Source: Acidobacteriota bacterium
GTDB lineage: Bacteria; Acidobacteriota; Vicinamibacteria; Vicinamibacterales; SCN-69-37
Assembly: GCA_024653875.1 (NCBI GenBank)
Contig: JANLHE010000073.1
Span: 1 to 8,810, forward strand
Direction: 5' to 3'
DNA: 8,810 nucleotides
The position numbers and the translations under genes were made by a program. The notes below the pieces were generated by a model, which worked only from the letters and a program-made list of their open reading frames with translations, did no database searches and was not told where the DNA came from. Each line of letters opens with the position of its first letter. Positions within the stretch are counted from its first letter, which is position 1. This document shows, in pieces, positions 1-7,019 of the stretch.

Positions 1-1
1 G

Positions 2-412
2 GAGACGTTCATCCGGGCCTACAAGCAGCTGAGCCGGTTTGAGGCCCGCGCCAACGTGTCCACGTGGCTCTATCGCATCGCGTTCAACTGCTCGGTGGAC
101 TTTTTGCGGTCCCGGCCCAGGCGTGAATCGGCCACCGACGACGCCGCGCTGGAGCGGCTGGCAGCCGGCCCCGCCGGACCGACGATGGACGATCTGGTGT
201 ACGCCGGACAGATTGGCGAGCAATTGCAGCTCGCGCTCGGGGGGTTGTCGGAGAAGGAACGCGCGGCGTTCCTGATGCGGCACTACCACGGCTGTTCGAT
301 CGAGGAAATTGGCAGCACGCTCGGCATGAAGACGAACGCGACGAAACATTCGATCTTCCGGGCGGTGCGCAAGATGCGGGTGGCGCTGCAGGGATTTGCA
401 GGCGCGCGGTAA
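2..412 (+). CDS. ECF-type RNA polymerase sigma factor (5'-truncated by window edge)
   Basis: Group 4 (ECF) sigma-70 factor, a cytoplasmic protein that directs RNA polymerase to a small regulon. The reading frame is open from base 2, so the real start lies upstream of the window; the GTG at 56 is an internal codon. The visible part begins in region 2 (ETFIRAYKQLSRFEARANVS, then TWLYRIAFN and DFLRSRPR, the core-binding and -10 recognition helices). A variable linker follows, then region 4 (LSEKERAAFLMRHYHGCSIEEI, then GMKTNATKHSIFRAVRKMR), the helix-turn-helix that reads the -35 element. The gene ends with TAA at 410-412, only 19 nt before the chosen start of the anti-sigma gene, the usual arrangement for an ECF factor co-transcribed with its inhibitor. 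Family assignment is firm; the regulon and inducing signal cannot be read from the sequence. Confidence 0.93.
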   Translation, partial: ETFIRAYKQLSRFEARANVSTWLYRIAFNCSVDFLRSRPRRESATDDAALERLAAGPAGPTMDDLVYAGQIGEQLQLALGGLSEKERAAFLMRHYHGCSIEEIGSTLGMKTNATKHSIFRAVRKMRVALQGFAGAR

Positions 413-431
413 GGCGGCAATGGAGATGGCT

Positions 432-1187
432 ATGAACGACCATACGCACAGCGGGCATCCGAGCGAAGAGGATCTCGTCCTGCTGTTTTACGGCGACACG
501 ACCAAGGACGATGAGACGCGGCTGACCGCGCACCTCGACACGTGTCTGACGTGCCAGCCCGCGTGGCGGGAGATCACGTCCACGCTCAACACGGTGGACG
601 CGGCGGCGGTGCCCGAACCGCCCGCGGATTTCGAACGCGTGATGTGGGCGCGGGTCCAGCGCGCGCTTGAGGGCACGGCCGCGCCGCGGCCGCGGTGGTG
701 GGCGCCCCGGCATTGGATGCCGGCGGCGGCGCTGGCCGCGGTGTTCGTGGCGATGTTCATGGTGGGCCGGCTCTGGCCGATCGCCAGTGTGCTCACGCCC
801 GAGGTGACGGCCGATGCCGGCAGCCAGCCCGAGCGGGCCCTGCTCGTCGCGATGGACGACCACCTGGAACGCAGCGAACTGCTTCTGGTGGAAGTGATGA
901 ACGCGCCCGAGACCGACGCCGTGCGGGCCGGGTTCGAGCGCGAGACGGCCGACGACCTGCTCTCCTCGAGCCGGTTGTATCGCCAGACGGCCACGCAGAC
1001 CGGCAACGTGCAGCTGGCCGCCATGCTGGAAGACCTCGAGCGGGTGCTGGTGGAGATCGCGCGCGCCCCCGGGGAGTTGAAGCGGGAAGACCTGGACGCC
1101 CTGCGCACGCGCATCGAGCAGGACGATCTGATTTTCAAGGTGCGCGTCGTGAAGACCATTTCTTTGGCAAGTGAGGGAGACCTATGA
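432..1187 (+). CDS. Membrane-anchored zinc-type anti-sigma factor
   Basis: Predicted anti-sigma factor of 251 residues that would hold the upstream ECF sigma inactive at the membrane. The N-terminal cytoplasmic domain carries the zinc anti-sigma signature H34-x3-C38-x2-C41 (HLDTCLTC). A linker follows, then one transmembrane helix at about residues 97-117 (PAAALAAVFVAMFMVG), then a ~130-residue, mostly helical, charged domain placed outside the membrane. I chose ATG 432 because GGAG at 422-425 sits 6 nt upstream. ATG 420 and TTG 396 are in frame but have weaker ribosome-binding sites, and 396 would overlap the sigma gene. The stop overlaps the next start as ATGA at 1184-1187, implying translational coupling. 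The outer domain matches no sensor I can name. The anti-sigma role is inferred from motif plus context; whether it senses redox through the zinc site or envelope stress through the outer domain is unknown. Confidence 0.88.
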   Translation: MNDHTHSGHPSEEDLVLLFYGDTTKDDETRLTAHLDTCLTCQPAWREITSTLNTVDAAAVPEPPADFERVMWARVQRALEGTAAPRPRWWAPRHWMPAAALAAVFVAMFMVGRLWPIASVLTPEVTADAGSQPERALLVAMDDHLERSELLLVEVMNAPETDAVRAGFERETADDLLSSSRLYRQTATQTGNVQLAAMLEDLERVLVEIARAPGELKREDLDALRTRIEQDDLIFKVRVVKTISLASEGDL

Positions 1188-2395
1188 AACGACTGATGAC
1201 GATTGCTGCTGTGCTGGTCATTCCGGCATCCGCGTGGGCCCAGGTGCCCGTGCCCCCGACACCACCGCCAGCGCCCGTGGCCCCGGCGCCCTGGGTGGTC
1301 AATTCGCTCGAGCTCCAGGAAGCGATGGAACGCGCGAGGCTCGCCATGGACGAGCAGCGCGTGACCATGGATTCGATGAAGTTCGACTTCGATCTGCAGA
1401 CCACCGGTGTCCGGGCGGCCGAACTCGCGAGGGAGGCCCGCGAGGTCGCCCTGGTGAGCATGGGCGGCAGCGCGTACGACATGGGCATCAGCCTGATGTC
1501 CCGCCGCGACTACGAACGCGCCATCGTCCGCTTCGATCAGGTCATCGCGCAGAAGGCGGCGCGCGCGGACGCCGCGCTGTATCACAAGGCCTACGCGCTC
1601 TATCGCCTCGGCCGCGGCAGTGATGCCACCGCGACGCTGGCGTCGCTGAAGAAGGACTTCCCGAAGAGCGCCTACCTCAAGGACGCGAGTGTGCTCGAGG
1701 CGGCCGTGCGCGAGTCGGCCGGCCAGCCCCTGCGCCCCGAGCAGGCCGATGACGACGAGTTGAAACTGCTCGCGCTCAATGCGCTGCAGCATTCCGATCC
1801 CGAGCGCGCGCTCCCGCTGCTGGAAGGCGTGCTCAACGGCGCCAACTCGCTCCAGCTCAAGCAGCGGGCGATCTTCGTGCTCGCGCAGAGCACGCAGCCC
1901 CGCGCCCGTCAGGTGCTGATGGACCTGGCCAAGGGCGCCGGCAACCCGGACCTGCAGCGCTACGCGATTCGCTACGTGGCAAGCGGCGGCAGACAGGGCG
2001 CCACCACGGCGGAACTTCGCGCCATCTATGACTCGACGCAGGATGCCGACATCAAGCGCGCGGTCATCCAGGCGCTGGGCCAGTCCGGCAACATGTTCAC
2101 GTACGTCACCGCCGGCGAGTTCACCGGCGTGCGGCCGACGCGGGCCGCGGCGGGCGCCAAGCCAGACAACGCGGCAGTCACGCAGGAACTGTTGAGCATC
2201 TACCAGAAGGAACAGGACCTCGATCTCAAGAAGGCGATTATCTCGAGCCTGGCCAGGCAGAACAGCGGCGAAGCCCTGGTCGCGATCGCGCGCAAGGAAA
2301 CCAACATGACCCTCAAGCGCGACATCGTCAGCCGGCTCTCGACGATGTCGAAGAACAAGGCGGCCATGGACTACATGCTGGAGATCATCAAGTAG
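1184..2395 (+). CDS. Exported TPR/HEAT-repeat protein
   Basis: Exported 403-residue repeat protein of unknown specific function, probably a periplasmic protein-interaction scaffold. A signal peptide is clear: MKR, a hydrophobic core, then AWA at residues 17-19 with likely cleavage before Gln20. A proline-rich stretch (about 21-37) and a helical segment (41-90) follow. A tetratricopeptide-like region spans about 96-165 (YDMGISLMSRRDYERAIVRF, then a second helix pair). From about 192 to the end are HEAT-like helical pairs, for example LQRYAIRYVASGG, DIKRAVIQALGQSG, DLKKAIISSLARQNS and LKRDIVSRLSTMS, with a non-repeat insert near 303-330. GAGGGAG lies just upstream of ATG 1184. The 4-bp overlap with the anti-sigma stop marks it as the third gene of the sigma operon, which suggests a role in the same envelope response, as sensor partner or target; that role is inference. 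No catalytic motif is visible. Confidence 0.88.
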   Translation: MKRLMTIAAVLVIPASAWAQVPVPPTPPPAPVAPAPWVVNSLELQEAMERARLAMDEQRVTMDSMKFDFDLQTTGVRAAELAREAREVALVSMGGSAYDMGISLMSRRDYERAIVRFDQVIAQKAARADAALYHKAYALYRLGRGSDATATLASLKKDFPKSAYLKDASVLEAAVRESAGQPLRPEQADDDELKLLALNALQHSDPERALPLLEGVLNGANSLQLKQRAIFVLAQSTQPRARQVLMDLAKGAGNPDLQRYAIRYVASGGRQGATTAELRAIYDSTQDADIKRAVIQALGQSGNMFTYVTAGEFTGVRPTRAAAGAKPDNAAVTQELLSIYQKEQDLDLKKAIISSLARQNSGEALVAIARKETNMTLKRDIVSRLSTMSKNKAAMDYMLEIIK

Positions 2396-2411
2396 CCGGG
2401 TCCGGACGTAG

Positions 2412-2431
2412 GGCGTGGCTTCAGCCGCGCC
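2412..2431. repeat. GC-rich palindrome after the HEAT-repeat gene
   Basis: GGCGTGGC (2412-2419), loop TTCA (2420-2423), GCCGCGCC (2424-2431): an 8-bp stem with one T-G wobble, starting 16 nt after the TAG of the HEAT-repeat gene. It is stable enough to protect the 3' end of the sigma operon mRNA or contribute to termination, but no T-run follows, so a standard intrinsic terminator is not supported. Short GC-rich stem-loops between genes are often copies of dispersed REP-like elements; whether this one recurs in the genome cannot be judged from a single copy. Confidence 0.45.
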
Positions 2432-2457
2432 GTGCGAGGCCGTGCTAGATCAGCTAT

Positions 2458-2478
2458 GCTCCTCCACTTAGGAGGAGC
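2458..2478 (+). promoter_or_regulatory. 5'-UTR hairpin sequestering the Shine-Dalgarno of the propeller gene
   Basis: GCTCCTCC (2458-2465), loop ACTTA (2466-2470), GGAGGAGC (2471-2478): a perfect 8-bp stem. Its 3' arm contains the ribosome-binding site GGAGGAG of the gene starting at 2481, and its 5' arm mimics the anti-Shine-Dalgarno of 16S rRNA. The start codon lies only 2 nt beyond the stem. If it forms in the mRNA, ribosome access would be blocked, making translation conditional on melting, a competing structure, a small RNA or a protein. The pairing is seen directly; the regulatory role is inferred. It is too simple to assign to a named riboswitch or RNA thermometer class. Confidence 0.6.
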
Positions 2479-2480
2479 CC

Positions 2481-5400
2481 ATGGCTCTCACAGTCCGACG
2501 TCCCCATTCCGTTCTTGCCGGTGCCGCGGTGGCGTTCGCGCTGGCCGCCGTGCTTGGCCTGCCCGTTACCGCTGACACCACGGACACCGCGCAGGCGGTT
2601 CAGTCCGTACCCCCCTATCTCAACCAGTTCCAGTGGCGAAGCATCGGCCCGGCCCGCGGCGGCCGATCGCTGGCGTCGTCCGGCGTGAAGGGCCGTCCGG
2701 ACGAGGCCTACTTCGGCGCCGTCGGCGGAGGTCTGTGGAAGACCTCGGACAAGGGCGAGACCTGGGCTCCGGTCACCGACGGCCAGATCACCAGCTCGTC
2801 TGTTGGCGCGCTCGCCGTCAGCGAGTCGAGCCCGGACATTGTCTTCATCGGCACGGGCGAGTCGTGCATCCGCGGCAACATCATGTCGGGCGACGGCGTG
2901 TACAAGTCCGCCGATGCCGGCAAGACGTGGACCCACGTCGGTTTCCGCGACGCGAAGAACATCTCGAAGATCCGCATCCACCCGACCAACGCCGACATCG
3001 TCTATGTCGCGGCCTTCGGGCATCACGGCGCGCCCAATGAGGAGCGCGGCGTGTTCAAGAGCACCGACGGCGGCACGACGTGGAAACGGACGCTGTTCAG
3101 GGACGCGAAGACGGCGGCCGTGGACCTGTCGATCGATCCCCGGAACCCGCTCGTGATGTACGCCGCCATGTGGGAGGCCTACCGCGTCGAGTACCAGATG
3201 TCGAGCGGCGGCCCCGGCAGCGGCCTGTTCAAGTCGATCGACGGCGGCGACACGTGGACGGAAGTCACGCGCGCCCCCGGCATGCCCACCGGTCTCATCG
3301 GCCGCATCGGCGTGTCGGTGTCCCCGGCTGATTCCAACCGCGTGTATGCGCTGGTGGAGAACGAGAACGGCGGGCTGTTCCGGTCGGACGATGCCGGCGC
3401 GTCGTGGAAGCTGGTGAACTCCAACCGCAATATCCGGCAGCGCGCGTTCTACTACACGCACCTGACCGCGGACCCGAAGAACCGCGACACGGTGTACCTG
3501 CTCAACGTCAGCTCGTTCAGGTCGACCGATGCCGGCGTGACGCTCACCGGACTGGGCGGCGGCACGCACGGCGACTATCACGATCTGTGGGTGGACCCGG
3601 ACGATCCGGCGCACATGGTGGTGGCCAATGACGGCGGCGGCGCCGTCACGTACGCGGGGGGCCAGGGCTGGTCCGCGCAGGACTTCCCCACGCCGCAGTA
3701 CTACCACGTGGCCACGACCAGACATGTGCCGTATCACGTGTGTGGCGCGCAGCAGGACGGCAGCACCGTCTGCCTGCCGAATGAAGCGGGTGGCGGCGGC
3801 CGTGGCGGCGGACGCGGTGGCGCGGCGGCGCCGGTGATGTACAGCCCCGGCGGCTCGGAAGACGGCGCCATCGCGCCCGATCCGAAGGACCCGGACGTCT
3901 TCTTCTCGGGCGCCAACAACGGCGGGTTCCTGGACTATGTGAACAGGCGCACCGGGCAGCGGCGTGAAGTGCATCCCTACCCGCGCATGTTCTCCGGCGA
4001 ACCCTCGAGCGCGCTGGTCGAGCGGGTGCAGTGGACCTACCCCATCGTCTTCTCGCCGGTCGATCCGCGAATCCTCTACACGGCGACCCAGCACGTGTGG
4101 CGCACCACGAGCAACGGACAGAACTGGGATCGGATCAGCGGCGACTTGAGCCGGCACGATCCCAGGACGCTGGGCCATTCCGGTGGCGCGATCACGGGCG
4201 ACATGAACGGCCCGGAAGTGTATGCCACGGTCTTTGCGCTGGCGCCCGGCAAGACGGACGTGAATGTCCTGTGGGCCGGATCCGATGACGGGTTGATCCA
4301 CGTGACGCGCGATGGCGGCAAGACCTGGGCGAACGTCACGCCGAAAGAGATGCCGGAGTTCGGACGCGTCAGCATCATCGACGCGTCGGCGTTCGACGCC
4401 GGCACGGCGTATGCCGCCGTCAAGAAGCCGCTGCTCGACGACTTCGCGCCCTACATCTTCCGCACGCATGACTTCGGCGCGACGTGGACCAGGATCGTCA
4501 ACGGCATCGGTCCTGAGGAATACGTCCACGCGGTGCGCGAAGATCCCAAGCGCCGCGGCCTGCTGTATGCCGGCACGCAGCACGGCGTGCGGGTGTCCTG
4601 GGACGATGGTAATTCCTGGCAGTCGTTGTCCCTGAACCTGCCCAACGTGCAGGTGAAGGACCTCGTCGTCGAAGAACATGACCTGGCGATTGCCACGCAC
4701 GGACGCGGGTTTTACATCCTTGATGACATCGCGCCCATCCGCCAGTTCAGTCCGGCGGTGGCGGCGGCGTCTCCCGCGTACCTGTTCGCGCCCGAAGTGG
4801 CGCATCGCTCGACCACCGGCGCGACCATCCGGTACTGGGTGACGGCGCCGGTGCAGAGCCTGACGATCGACGTGCTCGACAACGCCGGCACCGTGGTGCG
4901 GTCGTTTGCCGGCGCGGCGGGCGGCCGTGGCGCGGCGCCTGCGGCGGCGGGTCGCGGCGGCGGTGGCCGAGGCGGTGGCGGGCCGGTCAACGCTCCCATG
5001 TCGGAAGGCATGCAGAGTGTCACGTGGGATCTGCGGTATCCGCCGGCGACGAGTTTCCCCGGCATGATTCTCTGGGGGGGGCGTGTACAGGGCCCCGCGG
5101 CTGCGCCAGGCACGTACCAGGTCCGGCTGACGGTCAATGGCGTCGCGCAGACGCAGTCGTTCCAGGTGAAGAAGCACCCGCTGCACGCGGACGTGACCGA
5201 CGCCGACCTGCAGGCGCAGTTCGACCTCGCCATTCGCATTCGCAACAAGACCAGCGAAGCCAACCAGGCGGTGATCGACATTCGCCGGATCAAGGCAGAG
5301 GTGACGGACCGGTTGTCGAAGTCACCCGACGCGAAGCTCAAGGCGGCGGGCAGTGCGTTGCTGGCGGGTCTGGGCGAGGTCGAAGGCGAGATCTACCAGG

Positions 5401-5648
5401 TGAAGAACCAGAGCGGGCAGGATCCGCTCAACTTCCCCATCAAGGTCAACAACCGGCTGGCGTCGCTGCTCTCGGTGGTCAACGACGGCGACGGCAGGCC
5501 CATCGGCAACGCCGAGCCCATCTTCATCGCGCTCACCGGTGAGTTGAAGGTGCTGACCGACAACGTCGATCGCATCCTCGCCAAGGACCTGGCCGCGTTC
5601 AACGCGGAAGCGGCGCGCTTGAAGCTGGAGGCCGTGAAGGGGCGCTGA
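2481..5648 (+). CDS. Secreted Asp-box (BNR/VPS10-like) beta-propeller protein
   Basis: Large exported protein of 1,055 residues in the sortilin/VPS10-like, sialidase-fold 'BNR repeat glycosyl hydrolase' group. The signal peptide is RRPHSVLAGAAVAFALAAVL with probable cleavage near residue 31. Ten Asp-box motifs (S/T-x-D-x-G-x-T/S-W), some degenerate, start near residues 87, 142, 193, 251, 301, 347, 541, 608, 661 and 705, for example KTSDKGETW, KSTDGGTTW, VTRDGGKTW and RTHDFGATW. These indicate one or two beta-propellers. Two Gly/Arg-rich tracts lie at about 437-448 and 814-835. The C-terminus has an Ig/FlgD-like region (about 790-895, ending GTYQVRLTVNGV) and a helical segment (about 905-1055). 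Asp boxes are structural and no sialidase catalytic Arg triad or Tyr/Glu set is evident, so enzymatic activity is not established; binding or peptidase-associated roles are possible. The strong AGGAGG before ATG 2481 is held in a hairpin. Its stop touches the stop of the convergent hydrolase gene. Confidence 0.9.
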   Translation: MALTVRRPHSVLAGAAVAFALAAVLGLPVTADTTDTAQAVQSVPPYLNQFQWRSIGPARGGRSLASSGVKGRPDEAYFGAVGGGLWKTSDKGETWAPVTDGQITSSSVGALAVSESSPDIVFIGTGESCIRGNIMSGDGVYKSADAGKTWTHVGFRDAKNISKIRIHPTNADIVYVAAFGHHGAPNEERGVFKSTDGGTTWKRTLFRDAKTAAVDLSIDPRNPLVMYAAMWEAYRVEYQMSSGGPGSGLFKSIDGGDTWTEVTRAPGMPTGLIGRIGVSVSPADSNRVYALVENENGGLFRSDDAGASWKLVNSNRNIRQRAFYYTHLTADPKNRDTVYLLNVSSFRSTDAGVTLTGLGGGTHGDYHDLWVDPDDPAHMVVANDGGGAVTYAGGQGWSAQDFPTPQYYHVATTRHVPYHVCGAQQDGSTVCLPNEAGGGGRGGGRGGAAAPVMYSPGGSEDGAIAPDPKDPDVFFSGANNGGFLDYVNRRTGQRREVHPYPRMFSGEPSSALVERVQWTYPIVFSPVDPRILYTATQHVWRTTSNGQNWDRISGDLSRHDPRTLGHSGGAITGDMNGPEVYATVFALAPGKTDVNVLWAGSDDGLIHVTRDGGKTWANVTPKEMPEFGRVSIIDASAFDAGTAYAAVKKPLLDDFAPYIFRTHDFGATWTRIVNGIGPEEYVHAVREDPKRRGLLYAGTQHGVRVSWDDGNSWQSLSLNLPNVQVKDLVVEEHDLAIATHGRGFYILDDIAPIRQFSPAVAAASPAYLFAPEVAHRSTTGATIRYWVTAPVQSLTIDVLDNAGTVVRSFAGAAGGRGAAPAAAGRGGGGRGGGGPVNAPMSEGMQSVTWDLRYPPATSFPGMILWGGRVQGPAAAPGTYQVRLTVNGVAQTQSFQVKKHPLHADVTDADLQAQFDLAIRIRNKTSEANQAVIDIRRIKAEVTDRLSKSPDAKLKAAGSALLAGLGEVEGEIYQVKNQSGQDPLNFPIKVNNRLASLLSVVNDGDGRPIGNAEPIFIALTGELKVLTDNVDRILAKDLAAFNAEAARLKLEAVKGR

Positions 5649-6965
5649 TTACGCTTTCAACTCCAGCCCGCGGATCGGGGGCGCCCAGTCGGCCTGGCTC
5701 ACGCCGGGCACCGGGCGTCCCCACACGCCTTTCGTGGCGTAGCCGCGGAAGTGGCTCACGACGAGGCGCTGCGCGAGGTTCAAACCGGGCAGCAGCGAGT
5801 GGAAGCCCGTGGCCGCGAGCAGCGCCTTGTCCTTGAGTTCCCAGTAGCCGAAGTCGTCAGGCCGCAGGCACACCAGGTGCCTTCGATCGAGGAAGCCCGG
5901 CTCGGCGCCGCGCAGCGGCACGGTGCCGTCCCCGGTCGCGACGCGCGCGCCATCGTCGACGCTGTGCCAGTCGTTGCGCCGATCCTCGCCGTCGAGCTCG
6001 AAATACGGCGAGCCCTTTTTTGTGATGATGCGAAGCCGGACGCGGGTGGTCGCGTCCACGCCGACCAGGCACAGCCAGCCATCGGGACCGCCGAGAGCCG
6101 TGCGCGGAAGCGTCAGCTGTTCCAGTCGAGTGCGGTGGGCCCGCGCAATCGTCAGCATTTCCGCCAGCAGATCCCGGGCCTCGCGCGCACGGTCGGCGGT
6201 CTTCGTCCTTTTCTGGCCGTGCAGGCGAATGAACTCGGCGAGTGTCTTGATCACGCCGTTCTGCCAGGTGTCCACGGAGTAGAGATCGTTCGGCAGTGCC
6301 GGGTCGGTCACGACCGAGCCCTGAAAGCTCGGCAACAGGTGGTAGAGCGCCGGCGTAAGCCGGGCGGCTTCGCGTTCGCGTGAGTTCGCCGGCGAGTCCG
6401 GTCCCAGGCTGGCCGTGCCCGTCACCACTTTGATTGGCGCTTCCAGCGACCCGCGGAATGGCGCGCCCAGCGTGGCGACCTTCTCCACCGGTGCGCTCGC
6501 ACCGCGCCGCTGGAGATAACCCGCGATGATGAGGCCTCCCATCGAGTGGCCCACCAGATTGACCTTGGGCGACTCGTCGAATCCCGCGTCGTGGTAGTGC
6601 CGCATCAGCGAGGTGCGCGCGATCACTTCCGTGACGAACGTATCCAGCTGCTGTTCGACGATGTCGAGCGGTTGCCGCCAGTCGTAGGGAAACGGATAGA
6701 CCGGAACGGGTTTGTCGCCGTGTTCGGTCAGGTTGTGCCGGAGTTCTTCGATGAACGAGCCATACGGCGTACCGAACACCGCGGCCGGCACCACGCGCGC
6801 CGGTTCCTGCAGTTCGTATCGGAGGTCATCCGGGTGGAGGACAATGCGCTCCCAGTCCTTGTGCAGGAGGGTGGTCCACACCGCTTCCGGCGAGACCGCA
6901 TATGCATCGCACAAATCGCTCGCGGTGATACCTGGGACCACGACAACGGGGTTCGGCAAGGCCAT
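5649..6965 (-). CDS. LCAT-like alpha/beta-hydrolase (putative lipase/acyltransferase)
   Basis: Putative serine hydrolase of 438 residues related to lecithin:cholesterol acyltransferase-type lipases, acting on ester or lipid substrates not identifiable here. The N-terminus PVVVVPGITAS (6-16) fits the first strand and oxyanion-hole loop. The family-typical YPFPYDWR is at 90-97. The nucleophile elbow GHSMGG at 139-144 gives Ser141. GDGTVP at 345-350 gives the likely acid Asp346, and His363 in RRHLVCL is a candidate catalytic base. Residues 180-330 form a cap-like insertion. No signal peptide or membrane helix is present, so it is probably cytoplasmic, unlike many secreted lipases. ATG 6965 is supported by an AAAGG about 8 nt upstream and by the VVVVPG strand lying close to the start. 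It reads leftward, 54 bp after the antitoxin-like gene, and its TAA abuts the TGA of the convergent propeller gene. Whether it is a lipase, an acyltransferase or a polyester-degrading enzyme is open. Confidence 0.85.
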   Translation of the reverse strand: MALPNPVVVVPGITASDLCDAYAVSPEAVWTTLLHKDWERIVLHPDDLRYELQEPARVVPAAVFGTPYGSFIEELRHNLTEHGDKPVPVYPFPYDWRQPLDIVEQQLDTFVTEVIARTSLMRHYHDAGFDESPKVNLVGHSMGGLIIAGYLQRRGASAPVEKVATLGAPFRGSLEAPIKVVTGTASLGPDSPANSREREAARLTPALYHLLPSFQGSVVTDPALPNDLYSVDTWQNGVIKTLAEFIRLHGQKRTKTADRAREARDLLAEMLTIARAHRTRLEQLTLPRTALGGPDGWLCLVGVDATTRVRLRIITKKGSPYFELDGEDRRNDWHSVDDGARVATGDGTVPLRGAEPGFLDRRHLVCLRPDDFGYWELKDKALLAATGFHSLLPGLNLAQRLVVSHFRGYATKGVWGRPVPGVSQADWAPPIRGLELKA

Positions 6966-7019
6966 CGGGTGCCTTTCGAGACTGGGATCGCGGCACTTTA
7001 GTCCCGGTGGCCGGCGTGG

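Noticed and set aside
56..412. GTG 56 as the true start of a short sigma-like protein
   Set aside because: The frame continues upstream to the window edge with good region-2 sequence, so the gene is simply truncated by the window.
488..1792. Minus-strand open frame of 434 codons across the anti-sigma and HEAT genes
   Set aside because: It spans two well-supported genes and their overlap on the other strand, and the product is Arg/Ser/His-rich with no domain.
2455..2460. TATGCT as a -10 promoter element for the propeller gene
   Set aside because: No acceptable -35 hexamer lies about 17 bp upstream, and transcription from here would remove the 5' arm of the hairpin; not supported by sequence alone.
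2454..5186. Very long minus-strand open frame (910 codons) opposite the propeller gene
   Set aside because: It is rich in His, Arg, Val and Ala, without recognisable domains, and lies antisense to a clear gene with ten Asp boxes. Long antisense frames are expected when GC3 is high.
5751..6383. Plus-strand open frame of 210 codons inside the hydrolase gene
   Set aside because: Antisense shadow of a gene with clear catalytic motifs; its composition is not protein-like.
6981..7008. Inverted repeat ACTGGGA / TCCCGGT before the hydrolase gene
   Set aside because: One pair is only a wobble on one strand and a mismatch in the actual transcript, and the loop is 14 nt; too weak to call.
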